Shown one piece after another: positions 33,859 through 41,469 of a stretch of DNA of 55,357 bases. This DNA comes from Acidobacteriota bacterium (lineage in GTDB: Bacteria > Acidobacteriota > Thermoanaerobaculia > Thermoanaerobaculales > Thermoanaerobaculaceae), in contig SCRJ01000172.1 of assembly GCA_004298115.1 (NCBI GenBank), positions 1 through 55,357 on the forward strand. Direction: 5' to 3'. Both the position numbers and the translations under genes were made by a program. The notes under the pieces are model-generated. The model saw nothing but the letters and a program-made list of their open reading frames with translations, had not been told where the DNA came from and made no database searches. Each line of letters opens with the position of its first letter. The first letter of the stretch is position 1.

Positions 33859-33874
33859 ATGACGGAACCGTCAT
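33859..33874. promoter_or_regulatory. Palindrome upstream of PepSY gene
   Basis: Perfect inverted repeat ATGACGG-AA-CCGTCAT, 81 nt before the PepSY start and inside the 153-nt gap after the outer-membrane protein gene. Its symmetry suits a dimeric repressor or activator; no regulator can be named. Confidence 0.4.
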
Positions 33875-33931
33875 CGGTGGAGGTCCGGGCGGATGGCGCA
33901 GGAGGTCAGCCCCTACCATGACGCCGGCCAC

Positions 33932-34816
33932 TCAGAAGGTGGCCGCGAGAGAGAGCGTGGTCCTCCAGCCGGAGAGGGCGTTGCGCGGGCGCAGGTCCTT
34001 GACGACCGACAGGCGCAGACCCGGGATCATCGTCCGCGCCGGCACCTTCCAGTCGAGACGCAGGCCGGCGAAGGCGCCCTGCGAAGTCCGGTCGTGGAGG
34101 AACATCCCTTCCTGGCGCGCCGATGTGGATGACCGATACCCGAGGAGCCCGAACGCACAGAGTTCGGAGCCGAGGACGTGGAGGACCGGCCGGCCGGCCT
34201 CGACCTGGACCCGCGACTCCAGGAAGCGGCGTTCGGCCTCGAGCGGCGGTCCGTACAGGACCTGGAACGTTCCGCCGCCACGCCAGCCCGATCCTTCGGG
34301 TCCCGCCGGGGCGTCGAGGCTGAGCGCGGCCGAGTAGCGGTTGGCGCCATCGCTGATCGTCAGGACCCGGTCGGTCTCGTTGCGCGCCCGGAAGTACCCG
34401 AACCGCAGCACGGGACGCCACCGGTGCGTCCGGTCGCCGCGAGGCGCCCAGTCGACAAAGAAGCCAATTCCCGGGATCCCCTTGGAAGAGAACGACGCTT
34501 CGATCCCGGGTTCGTCGAACGCGGACCGCCGGTACGGTTGCTCCACGCCGATCGCGAGGTTCCGCAGCGGCGAGTAGGAGACGCGGAGGACGGCAAGGGT
34601 GAAATCGAGCGACCCCGGGAACCGCTGCTCGTGTCCATCGAGCCCCGCGAACGAGTCGGCCGCGTACAGGGAGTACTCGGTCTCCGCGCGGGCGTGTCCG
34701 ACCGGAGGGACGACGATCGAGGTGTTGGGGGTAAGCAGTTGACCCCGGCTCACGCCGGAACCGGCCAAGAGCGCGACCAACGTTGCCAGGCAGCGACGGC
34801 GCACGGGCGTCGTCAT
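33932..34816 (-). CDS. Predicted outer-membrane beta-barrel protein
   Basis: 294 aa. Signal peptide MTTPVRRRCLATLVALLAGSGVSRG-Q. The mature part alternates hydrophobic and polar residues in strand-sized units (VPPVGHARAETEYSLYAAD, LRNLAIGVEQPYRRSAF, WRPVLRFGYFRARNETDRV) and ends in aromatic TLSLAATF, the C-terminal Phe typical of Bam substrates. Similar to uncharacterised transporter-type barrels. Its ATG overlaps the stop of the phosphatase gene (ATGA), so the two are co-translated; the barrel may take up the phosphatase product or simply be co-expressed. Confidence 0.75.
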   Translation of the reverse strand: MTTPVRRRCLATLVALLAGSGVSRGQLLTPNTSIVVPPVGHARAETEYSLYAADSFAGLDGHEQRFPGSLDFTLAVLRVSYSPLRNLAIGVEQPYRRSAFDEPGIEASFSSKGIPGIGFFVDWAPRGDRTHRWRPVLRFGYFRARNETDRVLTISDGANRYSAALSLDAPAGPEGSGWRGGGTFQVLYGPPLEAERRFLESRVQVEAGRPVLHVLGSELCAFGLLGYRSSTSARQEGMFLHDRTSQGAFAGLRLDWKVPARTMIPGLRLSVVKDLRPRNALSGWRTTLSLAATF

Positions 34817-36009
34817 CGCCGCCCCATGTGGCGGCGCACGTGACCCTTGTGGATCCTGACGCCGGCGCTCGGCGCCGGTTGCGGCTTGTCGAGGACGAGC
34901 GAGTCGAATACCGCTCCGCTGGGGTCGTGCGCCGTGAGGTCGAGCGTGCCGCCGTCGATCTGGACTTCGGTGTAACCGAAGCGCGCCGCCACGAAGGCGG
35001 TGTAGTCCTCCTGGTGGAAATCGCTGAGGGGGGACCCGCCGCCGCCCTCCGTGATGTAGACCACGCCGCGACCCGACGGCACGAAGTCGCGGATCGGCCA
35101 GGTCCGCTCGTAGAGGTGGACGTGGCCGGAGAACACGATGTCGACGCCGAAGTGCTCGAACAGAGGGCAGAGGATCAGGCGCACGAGGTGGTTGGGGTGC
35201 CCGGAACTGTACGGCGGTTCGTGGAAGTACACGAACTTCCACGTCGCGGTCGAGGCGCTGAGGGTGCGCACGAGCCAGTCGTACTGCGGCGAGTCGGCGC
35301 CGTACGACGAGCTCTCCACGTCGAGGCAGACGAAGAGCGCGTTCGCTTGCCGGATGGCATAGAAGCGCGAGCTCTGCGTCACCCCATTCGGCGGCACGAC
35401 GAAGTTGCTGAGGTAGGCCGAGCCTCGACCCGTCATGACGTCATGGTTGCCGAGGGCGGGGAGGACCGGGCCGTGGAGCAACCAGCGCGCCAGGGGGAGG
35501 AAGAAGGTCTTGTCGTAGTTCTGCTGCGCACCCGTCGGGTAGACGACATCCCCCGTGTGCACCGCGAAGTCGGCGCCGCTCTCGACGAGCCGGTCCGCGA
35601 TGTCGGTGAGCACGGACCCGCCCTCGGCCGTGTCGCCGATGACGGCGAAGCGGAAGCGCGTTTCCGTGCCATCCCGGGGGGCGCGGAACGAACTCTCCGG
35701 CGCGAGTTGAACGCCGGCCGAGAGGACGCGGTAGTTGATCTCGGCGCCGGATGGCAACCCTGTGATGGCGACCACGTGGCGCGTGCCCACCTCGGGCGAC
35801 GTGGCGGTGCGCCAGACGCCGTCCGGGGCCGCGTAGTCCACGCGGGAGTCCGCCGCCGTATCGGTGTTCCAGATCACGGCCACCGAGCTGTCCGATGGCC
35901 GCCCGAGGTACGGTCCCCGGACGAGCGCGACCGCGAGAGCGGATTCGACTGCGCAAAACGCCGCCACACCAATGAGAACGGTCCGCAGCAACGACCCTGG
36001 ACTTGACAT
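34813..36009 (-). CDS. Purple acid phosphatase-like metallophosphoesterase, exported
   Basis: 398 aa. ATG at 36009 has GGGAGGTG upstream and starts a signal peptide (MSSPGSLLRTVLIGVAAFCAV...ALA). N-terminal fibronectin-like domain (RGPYLGRPSDSSVAVIWNTD) followed by the catalytic domain with all metal motifs in order: FAVIGDTA, HTGDVVYPTG, LGNHDV, YFHEPPYS, SGHVHLYERT. That is the layout of bacterial PAP-type phosphatases acting on phosphate esters in the periplasm or outside the cell. Coupled to the barrel protein gene downstream. Separated from the DUF5666 gene by a 148-nt gap with hairpins. Confidence 0.92.
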   Translation of the reverse strand: MSSPGSLLRTVLIGVAAFCAVESALAVALVRGPYLGRPSDSSVAVIWNTDTAADSRVDYAAPDGVWRTATSPEVGTRHVVAITGLPSGAEINYRVLSAGVQLAPESSFRAPRDGTETRFRFAVIGDTAEGGSVLTDIADRLVESGADFAVHTGDVVYPTGAQQNYDKTFFLPLARWLLHGPVLPALGNHDVMTGRGSAYLSNFVVPPNGVTQSSRFYAIRQANALFVCLDVESSSYGADSPQYDWLVRTLSASTATWKFVYFHEPPYSSGHPNHLVRLILCPLFEHFGVDIVFSGHVHLYERTWPIRDFVPSGRGVVYITEGGGGSPLSDFHQEDYTAFVAARFGYTEVQIDGGTLDLTAHDPSGAVFDSLVLDKPQPAPSAGVRIHKGHVRRHMGRR

Positions 36010-36083
36010 CGACACCTCCCAGACAGATGCGGTCGCTCGAACGTCTCGCCAAGAGTAGCTCACACGGGCCGATCGACCGTGAC

Positions 36084-36124
36084 ACGCACCGGTGTGTGGT
36101 GGAGAGGGGGCCACGGCCCTCTCC
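36084..36124 (-). terminator. Hairpins between DUF5666 and phosphatase genes
   Basis: A perfect 8-bp stem GGAGAGGG / CCCTCTCC (36101-36108, 36117-36124) lies 34 nt after the DUF5666 stop, next to a near-perfect palindrome ACACGCAC/CGGTGTGT at about 36084-36099. No U-run; probable transcription end or attenuation point. Confidence 0.4.
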
Positions 36125-36157
36125 GGTTCACATCGAGTGTGGTAAACGCTGCACACG

Positions 36158-36730
36158 TCAGTTGTTGTGCTCCGACTGGACGTCGCCGCCCTCGAACGAG
36201 ATCCGCGTGGCGATCAGGCTGCCCTGGAAGACGGCCACCTCGACGTCCACGACCTTGCCGACGGTAAGGTCGGCGGCGGTGGTTGCCACGCCGTTGTTGC
36301 CGGCGAACACGGTCGTCGGGGTGACGGCGATCGACAGCCCGAGCACCGAGAAGTGGCCGCCGGCCCCGTCGACCGCGCCGATCGGTCCCTGGATGGTGCC
36401 GTCGTGCTTCGGTCCGTGCACCTGGATCGCGGTGGCGTGCAGGACCTGGCCGGCCATCGTCCCCTCGATCCGGACGACCGACCCCACCTTCACATCGGTG
36501 AGCGCCAGCGGCAGGTTGTCGTTCTCCGCCACGATTGCAGCGGCGCCGGCGTCCACGGTGACCAGACCCGAGAGCAACTTGATCGTCGTACCCGCGACAT
36601 CCGAGACGACGCCTTGAACGCTCGGTCCGTTGCCGTCATTGCTGTTCTCCCCGGCGAGAGCCGGAGCCGCGAGCAGCGCGAGTGCCAGACCCGCGGCGGC
36701 GATGCCGGTGTATGTAGCGCTCTTCTTCAT
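36158..36730 (-). CDS. Exported DUF5666 protein
   Basis: 190 aa. ATG at 36730 preferred because AAAGGG stands 8 nt before it; a GTG nine bases further upstream is the alternative. Signal peptide ends ALAAPALAG. Two DUF5666 repeats of about 70 residues: SVQGVVSDVAGTTIKLLSGLVTV...VKVGSVVRIEGTM...LHATAIQV and GPIGAVDGAGGHFSVLGLSIAV...LTVGKVVDVEVAVF...LIATRISFEG. These are small OB-like beta-barrels common in Acidobacteriota, Deltaproteobacteria and metal-rich habitats; function unproven. An array of 10-bp-spaced boxes (36897-36940), shared with the glycosyltransferase gene, lies about 170 nt upstream. Confidence 0.85.
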   Translation of the reverse strand: MKKSATYTGIAAAGLALALLAAPALAGENSNDGNGPSVQGVVSDVAGTTIKLLSGLVTVDAGAAAIVAENDNLPLALTDVKVGSVVRIEGTMAGQVLHATAIQVHGPKHDGTIQGPIGAVDGAGGHFSVLGLSIAVTPTTVFAGNNGVATTAADLTVGKVVDVEVAVFQGSLIATRISFEGGDVQSEHNN

Positions 36731-36896
36731 TGGGTTCACCCTTTCGCCTGCAACACCCCGTCAACACCGTATGGACTCGCGGCTGACGGGTCAGGGCCGC
36801 GGGTCCATGGGCCATGCCGTTGCTTGACTCGCCGCTTCACCTCCCTTCGCAATCTGCTGCCGTGGTCTCTCCGGCAGCGGCATGGTGGGGCTTCGC

Positions 36897-36940
36897 CATG
36901 AAAGGCGAATGTCCGGTGGATGACGATCCTGTCAGGGGGC
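36897..36940. promoter_or_regulatory. Operator A: boxes at 10-bp spacing
   Basis: On the plus strand TGTCCGG (36910), ATGACGA (36920), TGTCAGG (36930) and CTGACG (36940) begin exactly 10 bp apart. The block is homologous to 38338-38381, including the CATGAARGGCG lead-in. Direct repeats of one helical turn are the usual form of OmpR/PhoB-family sites. Confidence 0.5.
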
Positions 36941-37054
36941 TGACGTGAGCGAACCGCTCCCCGGGCAGGACGACGCCGCCGCGCGATCGTCGTTCCGAAC
37001 ACACCCATGGGCGAACGGGCCGGAGAGCAGGGGAGCAAAGGAACGGAGGCGGCC

Positions 37055-37132
37055 GTTATCCCCACGGAAGCGGGGATCCAGGTCGTCGCCCTCGTGAGTC
37101 GAAACCTGGGTTCCCGCGGGCGCGGGAACGAC
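37055..37132. repeat. REP-like inverted repeat, copy 1
   Basis: Two small GC hairpins facing each other: left TCCCCACGGAAGCGGGGATCC, right TTCCCGCGGGCGCGGGAA, with arms ending CCAGG and CCTGG. This is the widespread 'attcccgcg...cgcgggaat' type. A second copy is at 50989-51070. Confidence 0.7.
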
Positions 37133-37161
37133 GACAAGGCAAGGCGCAGGAGTGGTCTCGA

Positions 37162-38259
37162 TCACCCGCGCTGCGAGGCCGAAAGGGGGCGCAGGAAGTC
37201 GAGATAGCTCTGCGCGAAGCGAGAGAGGTCGTAGCGCGTGGCGGCCGCGCGGGCTGCGGCACCCATGCGGCGGCGCAGGGCGACGTCTTCGCACATTCGG
37301 CGGAGCGCCTCCCCCCAGGCCTCGGGGGTGCTTGCCCACAGACCGGTGTCGCCGTTGCGGACAACCTCGCGCTGCGCCCCGACCGGGGACGCCACCGTTG
37401 GCAGGCCGGCCGCGGCGTACTGGATGCAGCGGTAGCCGGCCTTGCCCCTCGTCCACGCGTCGTCGGGCAGCGGCGCGAGGCCGACGTCGCAGTCGGCGAG
37501 AGCCGCCCGTTGCGTGGCCTCCGACCACGGGATCAGGGTGCACGGCACACCCCGCAGGTCGGGCAGGAGGTCGGAGATGACATGGACCTCGAGCTGCACG
37601 CCGTTCGCTCTCAGGCGCTCGAGGACGGGGGTAAGCTCCCGGAGGTAGCGGAGGTTGCTCGCGAGCCCGATCCACGCGAGGCGGACATGGCTCCTCGCCG
37701 GCAGAAGCGCGACCGGATAGGCGGCCAGATCCACGGGGGTGGGGAGCACCGCGACCGGCCCTGCCGCGTCGCCGATGATCCCGGCGAGGGATTGCGAGCC
37801 GGCGACCACCAGGCGGCACCGGCCGGCCATGGCGCGGAATCGGCGCTGCCGCCAGCGCGCCGCGTCGGCAGCCGCGCCGGGTCTGCGCGGCCGGCGGAAC
37901 ATGATGGCGTCGTCGACGTCGAGGACCCACCGGTCGCAGAGGCGCTCGACGTAGGCCCGCTCGCCGGCGAGCAGCTTGACCTGCTGGAAGACCAGCACGT
38001 CACTCGCGCGCCAGGCGCCGGTCAGGCGCAACACGCGGAACCACTCCCTTCCGCGGCCGAGGGCGACGACGCGGGCGTCGAACCCGTTCGCCTCCAGCAG
38101 AGGACGAAGCGCAGCCAAGCGCAGGCGGAACGACGGCACGGCGATGTCGTGCCCCACCAGGCTCACGACCGGGCGCCGCCGCCAGCGCGCCGCCTCAGGA
38201 ACGGATGGCGTTCGCGACGGCGACCAGATCGGACCCACCGGGCATTCCTGCGCGGACAT
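37162..38259 (-). CDS. Glycosyltransferase, GT-B (GT4-like)
   Basis: 365 aa. Two Rossmann-like halves. N-terminal half SLVGHDIAVPSFRLRLAALRPLLEANGF and a domain boundary near 190; C-terminal half with LAWIGLASNLRYLREL (nucleotide-sugar loop), DVGLAPLPDDAWTRGKAGYRCIQYAAAGLPTVASPVG (the GT4 E/x7/E region in which Lys-Gly-Tyr-Arg replace the first Glu). Acts on a nucleotide-sugar donor in the cytoplasm; acceptor unknown. Stand-alone on the minus strand, 113 nt below the histidine kinase. Operator B sits about 80-120 nt upstream of its start, so it may be under the OmpR-type regulator encoded next door. Confidence 0.83.
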   Translation of the reverse strand: MSAQECPVGPIWSPSRTPSVPEAARWRRRPVVSLVGHDIAVPSFRLRLAALRPLLEANGFDARVVALGRGREWFRVLRLTGAWRASDVLVFQQVKLLAGERAYVERLCDRWVLDVDDAIMFRRPRRPGAAADAARWRQRRFRAMAGRCRLVVAGSQSLAGIIGDAAGPVAVLPTPVDLAAYPVALLPARSHVRLAWIGLASNLRYLRELTPVLERLRANGVQLEVHVISDLLPDLRGVPCTLIPWSEATQRAALADCDVGLAPLPDDAWTRGKAGYRCIQYAAAGLPTVASPVGAQREVVRNGDTGLWASTPEAWGEALRRMCEDVALRRRMGAAARAAATRYDLSRFAQSYLDFLRPLSASQRG

Positions 38260-38337
38260 TCAGGGCCGCCCCCCCGATGTCAAGACGAGGTCACCACGGA
38301 ATGGGTTACACATCCGCACGAATCGTCGGCGAACCGG

Positions 38338-38381
38338 CATGAAGGGCGCGTGTCAGGCCGATGACGAGTCTGTCAGGAGGA
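38338..38381. promoter_or_regulatory. Operator B: boxes at 10-bp spacing
   Basis: TGTCAGG (38351), ATGACGA (38361), TGTCAGG (38371) on the plus strand, same spacing and same flanks as operator A. It overlaps the last codons of the histidine kinase and lies upstream of the glycosyltransferase start at 38259. Confidence 0.5.
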
Positions 38382-39818
38382 GGTGGGAGCCGTCGAGGCC
38401 GCGGCGGGGACCTCGATTTCGATCACGGTGCCGCCGCCGGCGGGCTGACCGAGCGTCACGGTGCCGCCGTGCACGAGCGCGGCGGCGCGCACGAGCGCGA
38501 GGCCGAGGCCGGTGCCCTCCGACTTCCGCCCGCGCGCGAACCGGTCGAACGCACGGTCGCGGATCTCGGGGGGGAAGCCGGGCCCATCATCTTTCACCGC
38601 GATCGCCGCGCGGCGGGCATCGCCGTGGACGGAAACCTGCACCGTGCAACCCGAGGGCAAATGGGCGAGGGCGTTGTCGAGGAGGTTGGTGAGGGCGCGC
38701 CGGAGCAAACCCTCGTCCGCCCGGACCTCGACCGGGGCGGGCGCCCGCAGCGTCAGGGCGAGGCCGCGTTCCTGGGCCGCGGGCAGGTAGAGTTCGACGA
38801 CGTCCTCGGCAAGGACGCGCAGGTCGAAAAGCTCGCGACGGAGCCGCAGCGCGCCCGCCTCAACCTCGGTGGCGTCGAGCGAGGCGTCGAGCATCGCGGT
38901 TAGCTGGTCGAGGCCCTCGAGAGCGGACGCGACGCGGTCGCGCAGCTCGCCGTTCTCGGGGGACGTGAGCGCCATCTCGAGCGAGCCGCGGATCGCGGTG
39001 ACCGGGCTGCGCAGGTCATGGGCGACGGAGTCCCCGATCGCCCGCATCTGGGTGATCGACGTCTCGATCCGATCGAGCATGACGTTGAAGGTCGCCACCA
39101 GGCGGGCGATCTCGTCGCCGTGCTTCTCCTCCGGCAGCCGTCGGCCGAGCTGGTCCGGCCCGATGGCCGCGGCCACCTCGGTGATCGTGTTGACGCGGGC
39201 GAGGACGCGACGGATGCCAAACCACGACACCGCGAAGCCGCAGACGGTCACCCCGGCCCACATCCACGCCAGGTTCTGCGTCGTCTCGTCGAGCATTTGT
39301 TGGTCGCCGCGCAGCGACTCGCCGACGAGCAGGACGTCCCCGCCCGTGAGGGCGCGGGAGGCGACCCGCATCGGATACTCCCAACCGGGGACCGCCACCG
39401 ACCGCGGCGGGCCCGGGCGGAGGTGCCGCGTGTCGAGCGCCGGCAGGATCTCGAGCCACGCGGGCGGGGCGTGGACGAGCAGGGGAGTTCCGCGGCGGTC
39501 GAGGAGCGCGAAGAAGACCACGCTCTCCTTGGCGTCCTCCGGTTCCAGAGGAACCGAGAGGCTGCGGTTGGTCAGTTCGTGGTCCTCGCGGGCGAACTCC
39601 TGCATCAGGGTCTCCCGCGGCGCGGTGGCGGCCAACTCGGCCAGCGACGCGGTCTCGGCGTCGAGCCAGTTGTCGCCGCGCTGCCTGATGCCGGACGCGA
39701 GCATCAGGTACGCCGCCACGAACACGGCGGCGGTGCCGAGAGCGAACACGGCGGTCGCCACGGCCGAGAGCCGCCACGCCGCCGTGTGCCGGATCGCGGC
39801 GCTAAATCTTGAGAACAT
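38373..39818 (-). CDS. HAMP sensor histidine kinase
   Basis: 481 aa. Two membrane segments (about 17-40 and 188-207) bracket a periplasmic sensor of about 145 residues; HAMP linker (RRVLARVNTITEVAAAIGPDQLGRRLP), HisKA with phospho-acceptor His near 268 (DSVAHDLRSPVTAIRG), N box LTNLLDNALAH, G1 DDGPGFP, F box FDRFARG, G2 GTGLGLAL. Full set of catalytic motifs. Paired with the OmpR-type regulator upstream; the two overlap by 17 nt. The sensed signal is unknown; the genes follow the aldehyde oxidoreductase cluster. Confidence 0.94.
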   Translation of the reverse strand: MFSRFSAAIRHTAAWRLSAVATAVFALGTAAVFVAAYLMLASGIRQRGDNWLDAETASLAELAATAPRETLMQEFAREDHELTNRSLSVPLEPEDAKESVVFFALLDRRGTPLLVHAPPAWLEILPALDTRHLRPGPPRSVAVPGWEYPMRVASRALTGGDVLLVGESLRGDQQMLDETTQNLAWMWAGVTVCGFAVSWFGIRRVLARVNTITEVAAAIGPDQLGRRLPEEKHGDEIARLVATFNVMLDRIETSITQMRAIGDSVAHDLRSPVTAIRGSLEMALTSPENGELRDRVASALEGLDQLTAMLDASLDATEVEAGALRLRRELFDLRVLAEDVVELYLPAAQERGLALTLRAPAPVEVRADEGLLRRALTNLLDNALAHLPSGCTVQVSVHGDARRAAIAVKDDGPGFPPEIRDRAFDRFARGRKSEGTGLGLALVRAAALVHGGTVTLGQPAGGGTVIEIEVPAAASTAPTSS

Positions 39819-40476
39819 ACCCGACGCCGCGAATGGTGTGGATCAGCTTGGGTTCGGCTTCATGGTCGACCTTCTCACGCAGCCGGTGGATGTGGACGTC
39901 CACGACGTTGGTGGCGGGGTCGAAGCGCATCTGCCACACGTGATCGAGGATCATCGTGCGGGTGACGACGCGCCCGGCGTTGCGGCACAGGTACTCGAGC
40001 AGGGTGAACTCGCGCTGCGAGAGGGCCAGCGTGCGCGCCCCACGCCGCGCCTCATGACGGAGCAGGTCGATCTCGAGGTCGCCGACACCCAGCCGGCTCG
40101 GCTCGACGCCCTGCGGCGCCGCACGGCGGAGCAGCGACTCGAGGCGCGCGAGCAGCTCGGCGAGGGCGAACGGCTTGGTGAGGTAGTCGTCGCCGCCGCG
40201 CTGCAGGCCGCGCACGCGATCGTCCACCGTGCGGCGGGCCGAGAGGATGAGCACCGGAGCGCTCACGCCCCGCTCGCGGCACTGCTCGATGAACTCGAGC
40301 CCGTCCATGCCCGGCAGCACCACGTCCACGATCAAGGCGTCGTGGATCCCCTCGGAGACGAGGTCGAGCGCGTCCTCGGCTGAGGTCGCGTGATCAACGG
40401 TGTATCCGCGCTCGAGCAGCCCCCGGCTCAGGAACGCGGCGATCCGTACGTCGTCCTCGACCAGTAGGATCCGCAT
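39802..40476 (-). CDS. OmpR/PhoB-family response regulator
   Basis: 224 aa. Receiver with EDD (7-9), phospho-acceptor Asp51 in ALIVDVVLPGMDG, Thr/Ser in LILSA, Lys in DDYLTKPF. C-terminal winged helix with TLALSQREFTLLEYLCRNAGRVVTR, VVDVHIHRLREKVD and GVGYVLK. Strong GGAGG before the ATG. It lies only 21 nt after the FAD-subunit stop of the molybdenum enzyme, so it may be expressed with that operon. Operators A and B are candidate targets. Confidence 0.95.
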   Translation of the reverse strand: MRILLVEDDVRIAAFLSRGLLERGYTVDHATSAEDALDLVSEGIHDALIVDVVLPGMDGLEFIEQCRERGVSAPVLILSARRTVDDRVRGLQRGGDDYLTKPFALAELLARLESLLRRAAPQGVEPSRLGVGDLEIDLLRHEARRGARTLALSQREFTLLEYLCRNAGRVVTRTMILDHVWQMRFDPATNVVDVHIHRLREKVDHEAEPKLIHTIRGVGYVLKI

Positions 40477-40497
40477 TTGTTTTGCCTCCGGCCGTCG

Positions 40498-41469
40498 TCA
40501 GGCGAGCCGCAGCAGCGCCTCCTCGACGGCGCCGCGCAGCAGCTCGACCTTGTAGGCGTTCTCGGCGAGCGGCTCGGCGCCCCTGACCGCGGCCGCCGCC
40601 GCCTTGCGCACGACCTGCTCCGTGAGGCGCTGGCCGGTGACCTCGCGCTCCGCGTCAGGGACGCGCCAGGGGACCGGCGCCGCGCCGGCGAGCACGATCC
40701 TGGCCCGGGACACGCGGCCGCCGGCAAGCGTCGCCACGACCGCGGCGCCGGCGAGCGCGAAGTCCCACGCGCCGCGCGCACGGACCTTGCGGTAGGCGCC
40801 ACGGGTTCCCGGCGGTTGCGGCGGCAGGACGATCTCGGTGACGAGCTCGCCGGGCGCGAGGACCGTCTCGCGCGTGTAATCGGTCGCGGGCCCGACGAAG
40901 AACTGTCCCACGGGCACTGAGCGGCTGCCGTCCTTGCCGGTGATGCGCACCGTGGCGTCGAGCGCCACGAGCGCCGGGGCGGTGTCGGAGGGGTGGACGT
41001 AGAAGCACACGTTGCCGCCGAAGACGCAGTGGAACTGGTTCTCTCCCTCGACCGCGTAACACTTGTCGCCGCCCTTGCGGGCGCAGTGGAAGTCGCCGCG
41101 GTAGTACCAGCAGCGCGGGCGCTGGCAGAGGTTGCCGCCGAGCGTCCCCTGGTTGCGCAGCTGCGGGCTGGCCGCCGCGAGGGCACCCTCGGCCAGCGCC
41201 GCGTAACCCGCCGCGACGGCCGGGTCGGCCCCGACCTCGGCGAGCGTGGTCATGGCGCCGATGAGCAGGCCGCCGTCGAGGTTCTTCCGGACGCCGCGCA
41301 ACTCCGGAACCGCCGATAGGCTGACGACGGTGTCGGCCGCGAAGACGCCGTCGCGGAGGCAGCCGAGGAGGTCCGTCCCCCCGGCGTGGGCGTGCGTCTT
41401 CGGAGAGGCGAGCTTCGCGCAGGCCTCGGCGAGGGTCGTTGGCCGGAGGTAGTTGAAGGCCGGAATCAT
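40498..41469 (-). CDS. paoB: Aldehyde oxidoreductase FAD-binding subunit (PaoB/YagS type)
   Basis: 323 aa. FAD-binding fold of the xanthine dehydrogenase medium subunit: FNYLRPTTLAEACAKLAS, AHAGGTDLLGCLRDG, SPQLRNQGTLGGNLCQRPRC. Directly after the last motif come extra cysteines (RPRCWYYRGDFHCARKGGDKC...HC), as in PaoB and 4-hydroxybenzoyl-CoA reductase beta subunit, which carry an additional [4Fe-4S] cluster. Overlaps the large-subunit gene by 4 nt. Confidence 0.88.
   Translation of the reverse strand: MIPAFNYLRPTTLAEACAKLASPKTHAHAGGTDLLGCLRDGVFAADTVVSLSAVPELRGVRKNLDGGLLIGAMTTLAEVGADPAVAAGYAALAEGALAAASPQLRNQGTLGGNLCQRPRCWYYRGDFHCARKGGDKCYAVEGENQFHCVFGGNVCFYVHPSDTAPALVALDATVRITGKDGSRSVPVGQFFVGPATDYTRETVLAPGELVTEIVLPPQPPGTRGAYRKVRARGAWDFALAGAAVVATLAGGRVSRARIVLAGAAPVPWRVPDAEREVTGQRLTEQVVRKAAAAAVRGAEPLAENAYKVELLRGAVEEALLRLA

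Larger units (their letters stand above)
36740..37161. other. Gene-free region upstream of the DUF5666 gene
   Basis: About 420 nt. It holds the putative OmpR-type operator (36897-36940) and a REP-like inverted element (37055-37132). No coding frame with family support was found. Confidence 0.55.

Noticed and set aside
36850-36865. Sigma-54-like site upstream of the DUF5666 gene
   Set aside because: CGGCAG and TTGC are present on the minus strand but spaced by 4 instead of 5 nt.
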